Part shown: positions 53,357 through 61,521 of the stretch, one piece after another
How positions within the stretch are numbered: position 1 is the stretch's first letter
Layout: the number at the start of each line of letters is the position of its first letter
NCBI GenBank assembly: GCA_927441425.1
Contig: CAKMKG010000005.1
Location: 1-64,000, forward strand
DNA length: 64,000 nucleotides
Direction: 5' to 3'
Source: an uncultured Bacillota bacterium
Lineage (GTDB): Bacteria; Bacillota; Clostridia; Peptostreptococcales; Anaerovoracaceae
Notes under the pieces: generated by a model
Database searches by the model: none
What the model was told of the DNA's origin: nothing
What the model saw: the letters and a program-made list of their open reading frames with translations, nothing else
Made by a program: the position numbers and the translations under genes

Positions 53357-55354
53357 TCAATTTTTATAAAGGCAAACCGTTCCTCCTTTTTGCATTTTTT
53401 CACCCGGTTTTGGATACTGATCCACAATCATAAAATCCTCACCGTCCTCCGTTGCAGGTGATACGGTATAGTTCAGTGAAACGCCTGCCAAAATTCCTAT
53501 GGCATCGCTGAGATTCTGCTGGGATACATCCGGAACCGTCGTATAATCATTTTCCATTGCCAGCTTTTCTTCTTCACTGAAGGAAGGCTGTATATTTAAA
53601 TATCGTAACGTTTCTTCCAAAACCATTCTTACACCCGGCGCGGCTGTCTGACTTCCGAACTTAACCCCTTTCGGATTATCAACGATCATCAGGATAGCGA
53701 TCTGAGGATCATCCATCGGTGCCATACCAATGAAGGAGGAAAAGGTTTCCTCGCTGTACCCTCCACCCTTTGCCTTATTTGCAGTACCGGTCTTTCCACC
53801 AATTCTGTAACCCGGTATCTTTGCATTGCCGCCGCCACCTTCTCCAACAACAGCTTCCATAATCAGACTCATTTCCTCTGATGTTTTTCTCGATACAACC
53901 TGACGGACCACCTTCGTATCGAACTTCTGAATCACATTTCCATTATCATCCTTCAGCTCTCTTACAATTCTCGGCTGCATCAGCTTTCCTTCGTTGCCCA
54001 GTGCAGAAACCGCAGTGATCAGTTGAATGGGAGTTACGGCAATGCCCTGGCCGTATGACATGGTAGCCAGGCCGACCGGACCTGCTGTCGCTTCATCCTG
54101 CAGAATCGCAAAGCCCTCACCGGGATAGTCAACCCCTGTTTTATCTCGTAACCCGAATAGCTCCATATAATCAAAATATGTTTCATAGCCTGTTCTTTGC
54201 GCAAGCTGTACAAAGACTGGGTTGCAGGAGTTCCCTACCGCTTCGATCAGGTTTTGGTTTCCATGTGGATTGTAGTGGCGCCAGCACTTCAGTGTTTCAC
54301 CGGCAACCTGAATAGAGCCGGTGCACATAAATTTATCATCCAGAGAAGTAACTCCCTCTTCCAGCGCAATCGCAGTAGTGAGCAGCTTGAATGTGGATCC
54401 TGGCTCATACGTATCACTGACAAGCGGGTTTCTCCACATTTTGTTCCAAAAGTCGAGCTTATCCTTGTCAGACAAACTGTCGACATAAGCGGCCCCTCCC
54501 GAGGTCAACGGCACTCTTGAGTTGTTAGGATCATAATCCGGCGTCACAGCCATAGCCAGTATATCACCGGTTTTCGGATCCATGACGATAGACATGACAC
54601 GATCCGCCTGGGTATTTGCCTGAACCGTATCCAAAGCTTTCTCCACGTAATGCTGAATTACCTCATCGACGGTGAGCACCAAATTCAGTCCATTCTCTGC
54701 CTGAAAATATTTCTCTACGCCATAGGAAAGACTGTCCCCGTCTCTGTCTGTATTTTTAATCCATCTCCCCGGAAGCCCACTCAAATACTTATCATATTTA
54801 AGCTCGATTCCCGCGAGGCCTCTGTTGTCGTCTGTAGTACTGCCAAGCAGGTGTGCCGCAAAGGAGCCCATAGGATAATACCGTTTCACATCTTCAGCGA
54901 TTTCAATTCCCTTGAGTCCTTCCGCCCTGATCTTATCCGCTCTTTCTTTATCAATATACTTGGCTACTTTTACCAGACTGCGTTCCTGGCTGATGGTCTC
55001 GAGGATTGTATTCTTATCCATTCCTAAAATCTCTGCCAGAATTGATGCGGTTTTTTCGAGGTTTTCCTTAGCTTTATCTTCCGTAGATGCATTCTTCACG
55101 ACCCCCGGTCTGGCCCAAATGCTGTTCGTTACTGCACTGATAGCCAACTCTTTTCCATTTCTATCATAAATAACGCCTCTTTTCGCAGGGATTGGAATGT
55201 CCCTGGTCTGTTGCTCCACTGCAAGCTTTGCATATCGCTCACTGGCAACCACCTGAATCCATCCCACACGGAAAGCCAGACCCATACAGAGGATACAGGA
55301 AATAATAAAAACAAATACCAGTCTTCTTTTGTTCTTGTTTGTTGTCGGTGACAT
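53357..55354 (-). CDS. Class B penicillin-binding protein (FtsI/SpoVD type) with PASTA domain
   Basis: A 665-residue transpeptidase that cross-links peptidoglycan. It has an N-terminal membrane helix (LVFVFIISCILCMGLAFRVGWIQVV), a dimerisation domain (about 60-230), and a transpeptidase domain with SxxK in EPGSTFKLLT, SxN in VGNSCNPVF and KTG in GGKTGTANKAKGG. A C-terminal PASTA domain (about 600-665; TVPDVSQQNLSDAIGILAGVSLNYTVSP) is typical of SpoVD and Gram-positive PBPs. Start at 55354 (MSPTTNKN) has AGAAGG upstream. In several Clostridia the dcw copy is SpoVD, needed for the spore cortex; FtsI and SpoVD cannot be separated by eye. It is preceded by a 303-bp structured gap. Confidence 0.9.
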   Translation of the reverse strand: MSPTTNKNKRRLVFVFIISCILCMGLAFRVGWIQVVASERYAKLAVEQQTRDIPIPAKRGVIYDRNGKELAISAVTNSIWARPGVVKNASTEDKAKENLEKTASILAEILGMDKNTILETISQERSLVKVAKYIDKERADKIRAEGLKGIEIAEDVKRYYPMGSFAAHLLGSTTDDNRGLAGIELKYDKYLSGLPGRWIKNTDRDGDSLSYGVEKYFQAENGLNLVLTVDEVIQHYVEKALDTVQANTQADRVMSIVMDPKTGDILAMAVTPDYDPNNSRVPLTSGGAAYVDSLSDKDKLDFWNKMWRNPLVSDTYEPGSTFKLLTTAIALEEGVTSLDDKFMCTGSIQVAGETLKCWRHYNPHGNQNLIEAVGNSCNPVFVQLAQRTGYETYFDYMELFGLRDKTGVDYPGEGFAILQDEATAGPVGLATMSYGQGIAVTPIQLITAVSALGNEGKLMQPRIVRELKDDNGNVIQKFDTKVVRQVVSRKTSEEMSLIMEAVVGEGGGGNAKIPGYRIGGKTGTANKAKGGGYSEETFSSFIGMAPMDDPQIAILMIVDNPKGVKFGSQTAAPGVRMVLEETLRYLNIQPSFSEEEKLAMENDYTTVPDVSQQNLSDAIGILAGVSLNYTVSPATEDGEDFMIVDQYPKPGEKMQKGGTVCLYKN

Positions 55355-55406
55355 GTGCAGCCTTCTCCTCGTTCTTTCATTCCGGAACAATACCAGACAT
55401 AGTGGA

Positions 55407-55452
55407 AAAGCCAGATTACATCCTTATCCCTATAATTAAGTTATCTGGCTTT
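55407..55452 (-). terminator. Terminator-like hairpin before the PBP gene
   Basis: AAAGCCAGAT (55407-55416) and ATCTGGCTTT (55443-55452) form a perfect 10-bp stem with a 26-nt loop. On the minus strand it ends GGCTTTTCC, a short T tract, 53 bp before the PBP start. Position and form suit a regulated intrinsic terminator, though the long loop and four-T tract make it weak. Confidence 0.5.
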
Positions 55453-55479
55453 CTCCGCAATATGCAATTAGGACTTACT

Positions 55480-55606
55480 GAAGGTGAATTTTGTTTCTCC
55501 TTCACCTTCGGTTCAGTACGCCGATCATTTGGGACTGAAAAGCAGTATTCTGCTTTTGCCGGATTTTATCCGGCAGGAGCAAACCTACCGCGTACTCTCG
55601 GTTTGC
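55480..55606 (-). ncRNA. Candidate structured leader RNA with pseudoknot upstream of the PBP gene
   Basis: In the operon sense (minus strand) five perfect helices can be drawn. GCAAACC (55606-55600) pairs with GGTTTGC (55585-55579). AGTACGC in that hairpin's loop (55596-55590) pairs with GCGTACT (55521-55515), forming a pseudoknot. Inside it lie GCCGGAT/ATCCGGC (55574-55568 and 55564-55558, loop AAA) and AAAAGCAG/CTGCTTTT (55557-55550 and 55545-55538, loop AATA). A 9-bp GAAGGTGAA/TTCACCTTC stem (55509-55480) follows, then the terminator-like hairpin. The reverse complement can fold equally, so the strand is inferred from the operon. It does not match the T-box or other riboswitch consensus I know. 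Confidence 0.5.
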
Positions 55607-55693
55607 CCAACAGCCCCTGATTATATATCAAACACATCTTTTTTGATAATAATTTGTTGTTTTTACTGTCTTTTTTATTATATATATTGAATA

Positions 55694-56137
55694 TCAATTA
55701 TATGCCTGTTCCTTGAGAACCAATGCAAAATCCTTTACGGTTTCTCCGGTTCCATCGATAAAGACGAGCTGTTCTGACGTAGGATACAGCATACCCAATT
55801 CAGTAGTCGCCCTTGCTTCTATGATCTGAATATTGGATGAACTTTCTATTTTCACGTTCAGGTTCTCAATTTCGCCCTGGATGGCAGCATTCTCCTTTAA
55901 CATTGCATTGATATGATATTTCACGCTGGCAGCATAAGCAGTAGATAAAATCAAACCAATACAAATCACACCGATCAATGCAGTGAGCAGAACCAGCCGA
56001 AACTTGTCCTTTGCATTCATAATTGTGCTTGAACTCTTTATTTTTGTATTCTCTTTTTTTTCTGTCTTTGGTTTCATATCAAAGCCATAGCGTTTATAGC
56101 TATCCTGATATTCATACCATTTTTCTGCTGCCATCAT
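55694..56137 (-). CDS. ftsL: FtsL-like cell division protein
   Basis: A 147-residue bitopic protein: a charged cytoplasmic N-terminus (about 1-45, KTEKKENTKIKSS), one membrane helix (FRLVLLTALIGVICIGLILSTAYAA, about 46-70), then a leucine-zipper-like extracytoplasmic coiled coil (INAMLKENAAIQGEIENLNVKIESSSNIQIIEARATTELGM). This is the FtsL/septum-initiator plan; primary sequence is weakly conserved in the family. Position between rsmH and the PBP gene is the classical ftsL place. It probably forms a complex with FtsQ/DivIB and DivIC. Confidence 0.8.
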   Translation of the reverse strand: MMAAEKWYEYQDSYKRYGFDMKPKTEKKENTKIKSSSTIMNAKDKFRLVLLTALIGVICIGLILSTAYAASVKYHINAMLKENAAIQGEIENLNVKIESSSNIQIIEARATTELGMLYPTSEQLVFIDGTGETVKDFALVLKEQAYN

Positions 56138-56143
56138 TAGGAT

Positions 56144-57082
56144 TTACCTCTTTCGTTCAATCACTCTCAATTTTGCGCTTCGCGCTCTGGGGTTCATCTC
56201 CAGTTCCTGGGGAGTAGGCAAGATAGGCTTGCCGCTTATTTTTTTTACATCCACTATCTTTCCGCACGAGCAAATCGGAAACTCCTTCGGACAGGTACAA
56301 GGGTTCACCCTTCTGTTAAATGCATCTTTCACGATTCTGTCCTCCAAAGAGTGGAAGGTGATGATACACAGTCTTCCGCCGTCGCAAAGGACATCAATAA
56401 ATTCATCAACTGCCCGCTCCAGCTGAGCAAGTTCATCATTGACCTCGATCCGGATTGCCTGAAAGGTCCGCTTCGCCGGATGGGGGCCTTCTCTTCTAGC
56501 CGCTGCGGGTATGGCCGCCTTGATCACATCAACCAACTCCGTCGTTGTCTGAATACGGTGTTTCTTCCGTTCCTTTACGATGAACTCACTAATCCGTGAC
56601 GCCCATCTTTCTTCTCCGTATGTTCGGATGATCCTTGTGAGTTCCTTTTCTTCGTATTCATTTACGATGACTTCCGCCGTGAGCGGATCATCCTTGTTCA
56701 TACGCATATCCAATGCTGCTTCCTGCATATAAGAGAATCCTCTTTCAAAATTGTCCAACTGAAAGGAGGAAACCCCCAGATCCAGAACCGCGCCGTTGAT
56801 GCTTTCAAGCCCCTGTTCCTGTAAAACATCCTTAATATTCGCGTAGTTGTTCTGAACAAATATTTTGCTGCATGGATAGTCATTCAGCCTCTCGCTGGCT
56901 GCATGAATGGCATCGCAGTCTCTGTCAATTCCTATAAAAATCCCCTTTTGATTCATTTTCTCACAGATTCCGGAAGCATGTCCGCCGCCGCCGAGTGTAC
57001 CATCCACATAAATCCCCCCCGGATTTATGTTCAAGTTTCTCATTGTTTCTAGAAACAGTACCGAAGTATGTTTGTATTCCAT
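56144..57082 (-). CDS. rsmH: 16S rRNA (cytosine-1402-N4)-methyltransferase
   Basis: A 312-residue SAM-dependent methyltransferase (formerly MraW). Motifs: [34 protein letters not shown] (SAM loop), [41 protein letters not shown], and [21 protein letters not shown] with a C-terminal [25 protein letters not shown] cluster is usual for Firmicutes. Start at 57082 (MEYKHTSV) is preceded by AGGAGGG; six extra codons are possible but not family-like. It follows mraZ by 48 bp. Confidence 0.96.
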   Translation of the reverse strand: MEYKHTSVLFLETMRNLNINPGGIYVDGTLGGGGHASGICEKMNQKGIFIGIDRDCDAIHAASERLNDYPCSKIFVQNNYANIKDVLQEQGLESINGAVLDLGVSSFQLDNFERGFSYMQEAALDMRMNKDDPLTAEVIVNEYEEKELTRIIRTYGEERWASRISEFIVKERKKHRIQTTTELVDVIKAAIPAAARREGPHPAKRTFQAIRIEVNDELAQLERAVDEFIDVLCDGGRLCIITFHSLEDRIVKDAFNRRVNPCTCPKEFPICSCGKIVDVKKISGKPILPTPQELEMNPRARSAKLRVIERKR

Positions 57083-57130
57083 CCTACCCTCCTTTGACAA
57101 GGTACGACATGGTTTGCACGGAGGGTATCC

Positions 57131-57562
57131 CTATATACCAAACTCGGCCATTTTTTCTGCAATCTCATCAGGTCCGAGATTCGTTCCTTCATTATAGTTG
57201 TCCCATTCCTGCTTGCTCCAAATTTCAATTTTACTCAATACACCTATTGTTACCAGTTCTTTATCTATTTTTGCATGCTCTCTCAAATTTTGCGGAATCG
57301 TTAGTCTTCCCTGCTTGTCCACCTCGCATTCTACGGCACTGGAAAAGAAATATCTGACGAAAGCTCTTGCATCCTTATTCGCTACAGGGAGACTGGTCAG
57401 TTTGTCCTGGAATTTGCTCCATTCTTCCATTGGATAGATGTAGAGACAGTTGTCCAGTCCTTTTGTCAGGATGAACTTGCTTCCAAGCTGCTCCCTGAAT
57501 TTTGAGGGGACAATGATTCTACTTTTTGGATCTATGGAATTTTGATATTCCCCGATAAACAT
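57131..57562 (-). CDS. mraZ: Transcriptional regulator MraZ
   Basis: A 143-residue protein made of two SpoVT/AbrB-like half-domains: [27 protein letters not shown]...[15 protein letters not shown], and the second with [40 protein letters not shown]. MraZ forms ring oligomers that bind direct repeats upstream of its own gene and repress the dcw operon in E. coli. Start at ATG 57562 follows GGTGGAG; a GTG five codons upstream is less likely. First gene of the dcw cluster, preceded by a promoter overlapped by four GTGG repeats. Confidence 0.95.
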   Translation of the reverse strand: MFIGEYQNSIDPKSRIIVPSKFREQLGSKFILTKGLDNCLYIYPMEEWSKFQDKLTSLPVANKDARAFVRYFFSSAVECEVDKQGRLTIPQNLREHAKIDKELVTIGVLSKIEIWSKQEWDNYNEGTNLGPDEIAEKMAEFGI

Positions 57563-57594
57563 GAGACAATTCTCCACCTTAACTTTTTATTTAA

Positions 57595-57631
57595 CACCAC
57601 TATACTCCACTTCACTCCACATTTCAACCAC
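57595..57631 (-). promoter_or_regulatory. mraZ promoter overlapped by four MraZ-box direct repeats
   Basis: The minus strand reads GTGGTT (57631-57626), GTGGAG (57620-57615), GTGGAG (57610-57605) and GTGGTG (57600-57595), spaced 11, 10 and 10 bp, i.e. on one face of the helix. Known MraZ operators are 5-6 bp TGGG-type repeats with 10-bp spacing. A TTGAAA (57627-57622), 17-bp, TATAGT (57604-57599) promoter is embedded in the array, so bound MraZ would block RNA polymerase. Confidence 0.75.
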
Positions 57632-57728
57632 TCGTATGCAAAATCGGATAAAAACTTGAGATTTTTCAAAAATTTATACCAAATTCTTATCGAATTTTAT
57701 GATGAAATACAAGATGTTGTGCTGGCAA

Positions 57729-57754
57729 TAAAAAACGCCAACAAAATGTTGGCG
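57729..57754 (-). terminator. Terminator after the sigma/anti-sigma operon
   Basis: Minus strand CGCCAAC, loop ATTTT, GTTGGCG (57754-57736), followed by a run of T (57735-57729). It lies 85 bp past the membrane-protein stop and just before the mraZ promoter. Confidence 0.85.
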
Positions 57755-57838
57755 CTGATTCAAACCTATAGTCCTATGATATTTCTTCATTCTTAGCTTT
57801 CTGTTCCAATTCCCATCCAAGGTAACGTGCTGACGCGT

Positions 57839-58447
57839 CTACCTCCCGTCGTCATCTGGCTTCACCTCATCTCCCGAAGCCTCGTTAACTTCAGGCTTAA
57901 TCCCAGCTTCGGTTTCTGACCGTATTTCAATCTCTTTCTTCTTTCCCTTAATCAATGAGAATCCGGCCCAAATAATCAGGCCTCCTACGATAAGCTGCGG
58001 AATAATATTTCCGAGGCTGACGATTACATGAAATACAGCGGGAGGCAGCAGTCCGTATGCTGAAGTGATATGAAGCACTACATTATTCCAAATGGCGTAG
58101 ATTCCAATGACAATCAGGGTTACGCCGATGAGTAGGCTTTTTCCCTTAAGGAAATTCATATTCATTCGTTCCACCTGTTCTCTGGTGAACAGGTAATGAT
58201 CCTCCTGCAGATAAAATTCGTCATCTTCCTGAAAAATCTTGTTGATACAGTCAAAGAAAGCATAAAACCAGATGATCAGAGCCAGAAATACAATGGGACC
58301 GATATTAATTAAAGAGGCCACCATCCAAACCCCGAAGAACAATCCCATAAAGGATACTCCCAGTTTCATGAAGCCGTTATACATATGCCCTGCTCCGGGC
58401 AGGAACGCAAATACGATGGTCCAGAACTTACTTCGTTTCGTAATCAT
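57839..58447 (-). CDS. Membrane protein with TM2-like N-terminal segment, third gene of ECF operon
   Basis: A 202-residue membrane protein. The N-terminus KFWTIVFAFLPGAGHMYNGFMKLGVSFMGLFFGVW resembles the TM2/DUF5683-type hairpin. Further hydrophobic segments lie at about 40-65, 105-125 and 135-170; the C-terminal 35 residues are charged and hydrophilic. A DCINKIFQEDDEFYLQED loop separates the two membrane halves. The start is directly next to the anti-sigma stop, so it belongs to the same operon. It may be a sensor partner or a target of the sigma factor; the true role is unknown. Confidence 0.65.
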   Translation of the reverse strand: MITKRSKFWTIVFAFLPGAGHMYNGFMKLGVSFMGLFFGVWMVASLINIGPIVFLALIIWFYAFFDCINKIFQEDDEFYLQEDHYLFTREQVERMNMNFLKGKSLLIGVTLIVIGIYAIWNNVVLHITSAYGLLPPAVFHVIVSLGNIIPQLIVGGLIIWAGFSLIKGKKKEIEIRSETEAGIKPEVNEASGDEVKPDDDGR

Positions 58448-58912
58448 TTACAAGTCCTCCTTTAAATATTTAGTAACCTCGAAATCAATCAGTTTATCCG
58501 AAAACCCCTTTAGGTTTTCCGTTATCACCTTCACCTCCGGCAGATCGGTATGAATTGACCGGCTGAAATGAATTCCGTAGTCTATTGTACCTGTAAAAAG
58601 CAGGAGTAGGGTGATACACGCTGCGATGCTTACTCGAAAGCTGTATCGAAAAAGTTCACGTTTTCCGTCGGCGACTTTTCCTTTTTCCTTCATCTCTTTC
58701 CTTTTTTCTCTATCAATTGCGGAGAAAACATCCGATTTAAATCCCTGCGAAAGCTCCACAAGCTCCGATGCAAAGTAGCAGCCGGCAAATGCATCCGCAC
58801 ACTGTTCGCATTCCCCTATATGCTCCAGTGCTGAAATCGCATCATTTCCGGAAAGAATGCCGCCTTTCAGGTCTTTCATTCTATCCGGTGTCAAGTGTTC
58901 CATATTCATCAT
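58448..58912 (-). CDS. Anti-sigma factor with zinc-finger (zf-HC2) domain
   Basis: A 154-residue protein. The cytoplasmic N-terminal domain has HIGECEQCADAF, the HxxxCxxC core of zinc-binding anti-sigma domains (His about 32, Cys about 36 and 39). One membrane helix follows (SIAACITLLLLFTGTI, about 98-115) and then a short extracytoplasmic part. The chosen start at 58912 has GGAGG upstream and overlaps the sigma-factor stop in ATGA, a classic coupled pair. It would hold the ECF sigma factor inactive until an envelope signal is received. Confidence 0.8.
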   Translation of the reverse strand: MMNMEHLTPDRMKDLKGGILSGNDAISALEHIGECEQCADAFAGCYFASELVELSQGFKSDVFSAIDREKRKEMKEKGKVADGKRELFRYSFRVSIAACITLLLLFTGTIDYGIHFSRSIHTDLPEVKVITENLKGFSDKLIDFEVTKYLKEDL

Positions 58913-59424
58913 CCGAATTCCTCCTTCCATAATTTTTGCATCATTGCCTTAGCTCGATAGATCTGAGTCTGCGTCGTCTTAAGATTCTTCCCTGATGCTT
59001 TTGAGATTTCCTGTGCGCTCAAATGATCACAAAAATAGGCAATTGCGATGGATCGATATGGTTCCTTCAGGCTGATGCAAAAGTCCTTAATCCTTTTCGC
59101 CGTATCCTTCTCCAAGACCTTAGTTTCAGGCATCGGCGCTGCATCTGAAACCTTTTCAAAGGTTTCCTGTGCTGTCGGCACACTTCTTCTTGCGGCACTT
59201 TTTAGATAATCCCGGCATTTGTTCGATGCGATTTTTACCAGCCAGGCCTTCATGTTTCCTCCGTCAAAGCTGTCGAGATTTTTATAAGCCGAGAGGAAAG
59301 TGTCCTGAGCCAGGTCTTCAGCCTCATAATAGTCTCCTGTCATAGAATTGCAGACAGTAAGGATAAGTCTCCCATATTGATCAATAGCCTGTTCCAACAA
59401 TAGATTCTTACGATCCGGGATCAT
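58909..59424 (-). CDS. ECF-type RNA polymerase sigma factor
   Basis: A 171-residue sigma-70-family factor with region 2 (LILTVCNSMTGDYYEAEDLAQDTFLSAYKNLDSFDGGNMKAWLVKIASNKCRDYLKS) and region 4 (LKEPYRSIAIAYFCDHLSAQEISKASGKNLKTTQTQIYRAKAMM). It lacks region 3, as all ECF factors. Start at ATG 59424 with AAGGAGG 6 nt upstream; a GTG two codons before is also open. It is first in the operon with its anti-sigma factor and a membrane protein. No convincing ECF-type autoregulated promoter was found upstream; the 59431-59653 gap also holds the divergent plus-strand gene's start. Confidence 0.9.
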   Translation of the reverse strand: MIPDRKNLLLEQAIDQYGRLILTVCNSMTGDYYEAEDLAQDTFLSAYKNLDSFDGGNMKAWLVKIASNKCRDYLKSAARRSVPTAQETFEKVSDAAPMPETKVLEKDTAKRIKDFCISLKEPYRSIAIAYFCDHLSAQEISKASGKNLKTTQTQIYRAKAMMQKLWKEEFG

Positions 59425-59653
59425 CCTCACCCTCCTTTCTCAATCCCAAGTACAGGGCGTTTCCCGAAAACCGAAAATACCCTTGTTTACCCCTTCTGTT
59501 AAATATAACGATGAATTCAGGGGATTGTCTTCAACATAAATAGTGGCACTGGATAAATATTATCATATAATGTATCATACTGATTGCTCTTTACATAGTA
59601 AACCAAATTGATCAAGCTTACTATGATACAATCTTAAAGAGAGGTTACCAGTT

Positions 59654-61159
59654 ATGAAACGTCAAAAAGGTTCCGGTGGAGATCTTCTTCCCATCCGTGA
59701 CTGTCTCGGTCACACCTGCGGGACGAATATCGACACGGAAGGCGTCAGATTTACAAATCAGCAGCCAAATTTAATATTTACCGATAAGGTATTTTCATTT
59801 AATCAGGATACCGCAAGTCCTATTCTTTTCCCCCTTTGTACAGGAGGCGATTTTGCGGACTTTTATATTACAGAGCTATTCCTTGAAGGTGGCCGCTTAT
59901 TTCCATGTGTTTTGACTTCCAACGCCGTATTTGAAATCGATAATTCTTTTGTAGCCGTTGAATATTTCAACACGAGACCTCCCGGGTTTATTAACGCCGG
60001 TCAGGTTTCTTTGGATGGTTTCCCTGTTGATTCCGTAGGCTTTGACAATGGTCAATACACAGCGCGAACACAAAACGTACTCACAAGAGTCCAAAAGGAC
60101 CGCTGTCTGGATCGCGGGCTACCAACAAAGGCCTTTTTCCTGATCACCAATGCCGGTCCCTGGGATTTCAGAGCTACATTTGTATTAGAAGGCACTGTAA
60201 ATACCAACGGTAGACGATGCCGCTTTCGTATCGAAATATCCAATGCACCCAATTCACCAAATACGATGCTCCCGTCCGGCAGTGTCAGCAGCTTTGCAGT
60301 CCGCAATCTAAGCCTGCCCTGCAGCATTAACGGAATCGCACCTGATATCTTATTCCAGTTCAGCGCAAGAATTAATTTAGTCAACCCAAGACTATTTGTG
60401 ACTTGTACAGATTTAGGCAATGCATGTGCGGTTTTCCTTGACTCTACCATTGCGGTGGAACCTGTCGTGCATGTACAATCCGTGCGAAGAACCTTATTCT
60501 GTGTCAATGCCTGTGAGGGCCTGCAGCCTTGTGACGGATCTGTCCTTGCTGCAGAGATCGAAGATGATATGGAAGACTGTGAAATCGGTGGGATTGACCG
60601 TCCAGATTGCGTCTGCAGAAGCGGCCGGGGCGGCAGAAGCTCGGATTGCAGAGATGATTCCATTGGAGGAGCTTCCGATCACAGAAACAATTCTGTCGGG
60701 ATAGGGAATAACACCAGAAGCCCGATTGCTGATATCGTCGGCGCAGGAAACCATGATATCGGCGGTGTCACCGTCGGCGCCGGAACTTGTGAGGACTGTG
60801 TATGGGGAGAAACCCGCGGTCATAATTGCAGACCATGCAGAGATAGCAGAGATGACGTCGCAGGGATCAGCGGCCGCGACAGAGGCGATGTTGCCGGCAT
60901 CATCCATGCCCGCGACAGATTTCATCGAGGCGCCCGAGAAGACGTTTTCGGCATCAGCGATAGAGATTTTCTGAAAAGACTGCTAAATGAGATCAGCGAA
61001 GAACTGGCGGAAAGCACCGGCGATGTGGCAGGAATCGGGTACGGTCCCGATGGTACCTTTGGCATCGGCGACGAAAAGGTGCAAGGCGTCAGTGCACGTG
61101 TAAGAGATGCGACGAGAACCACTTCCCGGCTTCGCGGCACAAACGGCTGCAGCTGGTAA
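59654..61159 (+). CDS. Unknown protein, Cys-containing beta-rich N-half and Gly/Asp/Arg-rich C-half
   Basis: A 501-residue protein I do not recognise. Residues about 1-290 have a regular mixture of beta-type strands and scattered Cys residues with no signal peptide and no membrane segment. Residues about 315-430 are Cys-rich, Gly/Asp/Arg-rich and low in hydrophobics (CVCRSGRGG, CEDCVWGE, CRPCRD), with loosely repeated GDVAGI and DVFGISDRD units, ending in a helical LLNEISEELAES and a Gly-rich tail. This composition recalls spore-coat or exosporium proteins, but that is inference. In this C-half other frames are also long open, so composition bias is strong. It is the only plus-strand gene in the last 50 kb; an AGAGAGGTTACC site precedes its ATG and a terminator follows. 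Confidence 0.6.
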   Translation: MKRQKGSGGDLLPIRDCLGHTCGTNIDTEGVRFTNQQPNLIFTDKVFSFNQDTASPILFPLCTGGDFADFYITELFLEGGRLFPCVLTSNAVFEIDNSFVAVEYFNTRPPGFINAGQVSLDGFPVDSVGFDNGQYTARTQNVLTRVQKDRCLDRGLPTKAFFLITNAGPWDFRATFVLEGTVNTNGRRCRFRIEISNAPNSPNTMLPSGSVSSFAVRNLSLPCSINGIAPDILFQFSARINLVNPRLFVTCTDLGNACAVFLDSTIAVEPVVHVQSVRRTLFCVNACEGLQPCDGSVLAAEIEDDMEDCEIGGIDRPDCVCRSGRGGRSSDCRDDSIGGASDHRNNSVGIGNNTRSPIADIVGAGNHDIGGVTVGAGTCEDCVWGETRGHNCRPCRDSRDDVAGISGRDRGDVAGIIHARDRFHRGAREDVFGISDRDFLKRLLNEISEELAESTGDVAGIGYGPDGTFGIGDEKVQGVSARVRDATRTTSRLRGTNGCSW

Positions 61160-61168
61160 GATAAGTTT

Positions 61169-61200
61169 GGGCAGAAGATTTCTCTTCTGCCCGCTTTTAT
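61169..61200 (+). terminator. Terminator between convergent genes
   Basis: GGGCAGAAGA (61169-61178), loop TTTC, TCTTCTGCCC (61183-61192), then GCTTTTATTT. A perfect 10-bp stem that ends the 501-residue gene and faces the PadR gene end; it may serve both strands. Confidence 0.8.
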
Positions 61201-61511
61201 TTCATCATTAATTTTTCAACGCTCCTGGTCATTTTCTCCCACTCGGTGATCACACGATCACAGTATTCTCTTCCCAGCGCTGTAATTCTGTAATACTTTC
61301 TGGATGGGCCTCCGGAGGGGACATCCTTCATATAGGTTTCCGCATACCCTTCTCCTTTGATCCGGCGTAAAATTGTATAGATCGATCCATCATATACCTC
61401 CGGAAAGACATCCTGAATAATCTTCATGATTTCATAGCCGTACATATCCTGCCTGGATAGCTGGATGAGGATGCACATCTCCAGGACTCCCTTTTTCAGT
61501 TGTGTATCCAT
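61197..61511 (-). CDS. PadR family transcriptional regulator
   Basis: A 104-residue winged-helix repressor: KGVLEMCILIQLSRQDMYGYEIMKIIQDVFPEVYDGSIYTILRRIKGEGYAETYMKD, then a PSRKYYRITALGREYC wing typical of PadR subfamily 1, with a short C-terminal dimerisation helix. It starts 10 bp after the stop of the DUF1700/RDD gene, the usual partner of small PadR regulators in Firmicutes. Repeated ACTATT/AATAGT sites upstream of that gene make autoregulation of the two-gene operon likely. Confidence 0.9.
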   Translation of the reverse strand: MDTQLKKGVLEMCILIQLSRQDMYGYEIMKIIQDVFPEVYDGSIYTILRRIKGEGYAETYMKDVPSGGPSRKYYRITALGREYCDRVITEWEKMTRSVEKLMMK

Positions 61512-61521
61512 CGAAATCTCC

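Noticed and set aside
55579..55606. ACCGCG string resembling a T-box antiterminator
   Set aside because: It is on the plus strand, lacks the stem I and specifier features, and points away from any amino-acid gene.
60052..60663. 203-codon minus-strand frame inside the 501-residue plus-strand gene
   Set aside because: Antisense shadow caused by GC-skewed codons; no ribosome site and no family-like motifs.
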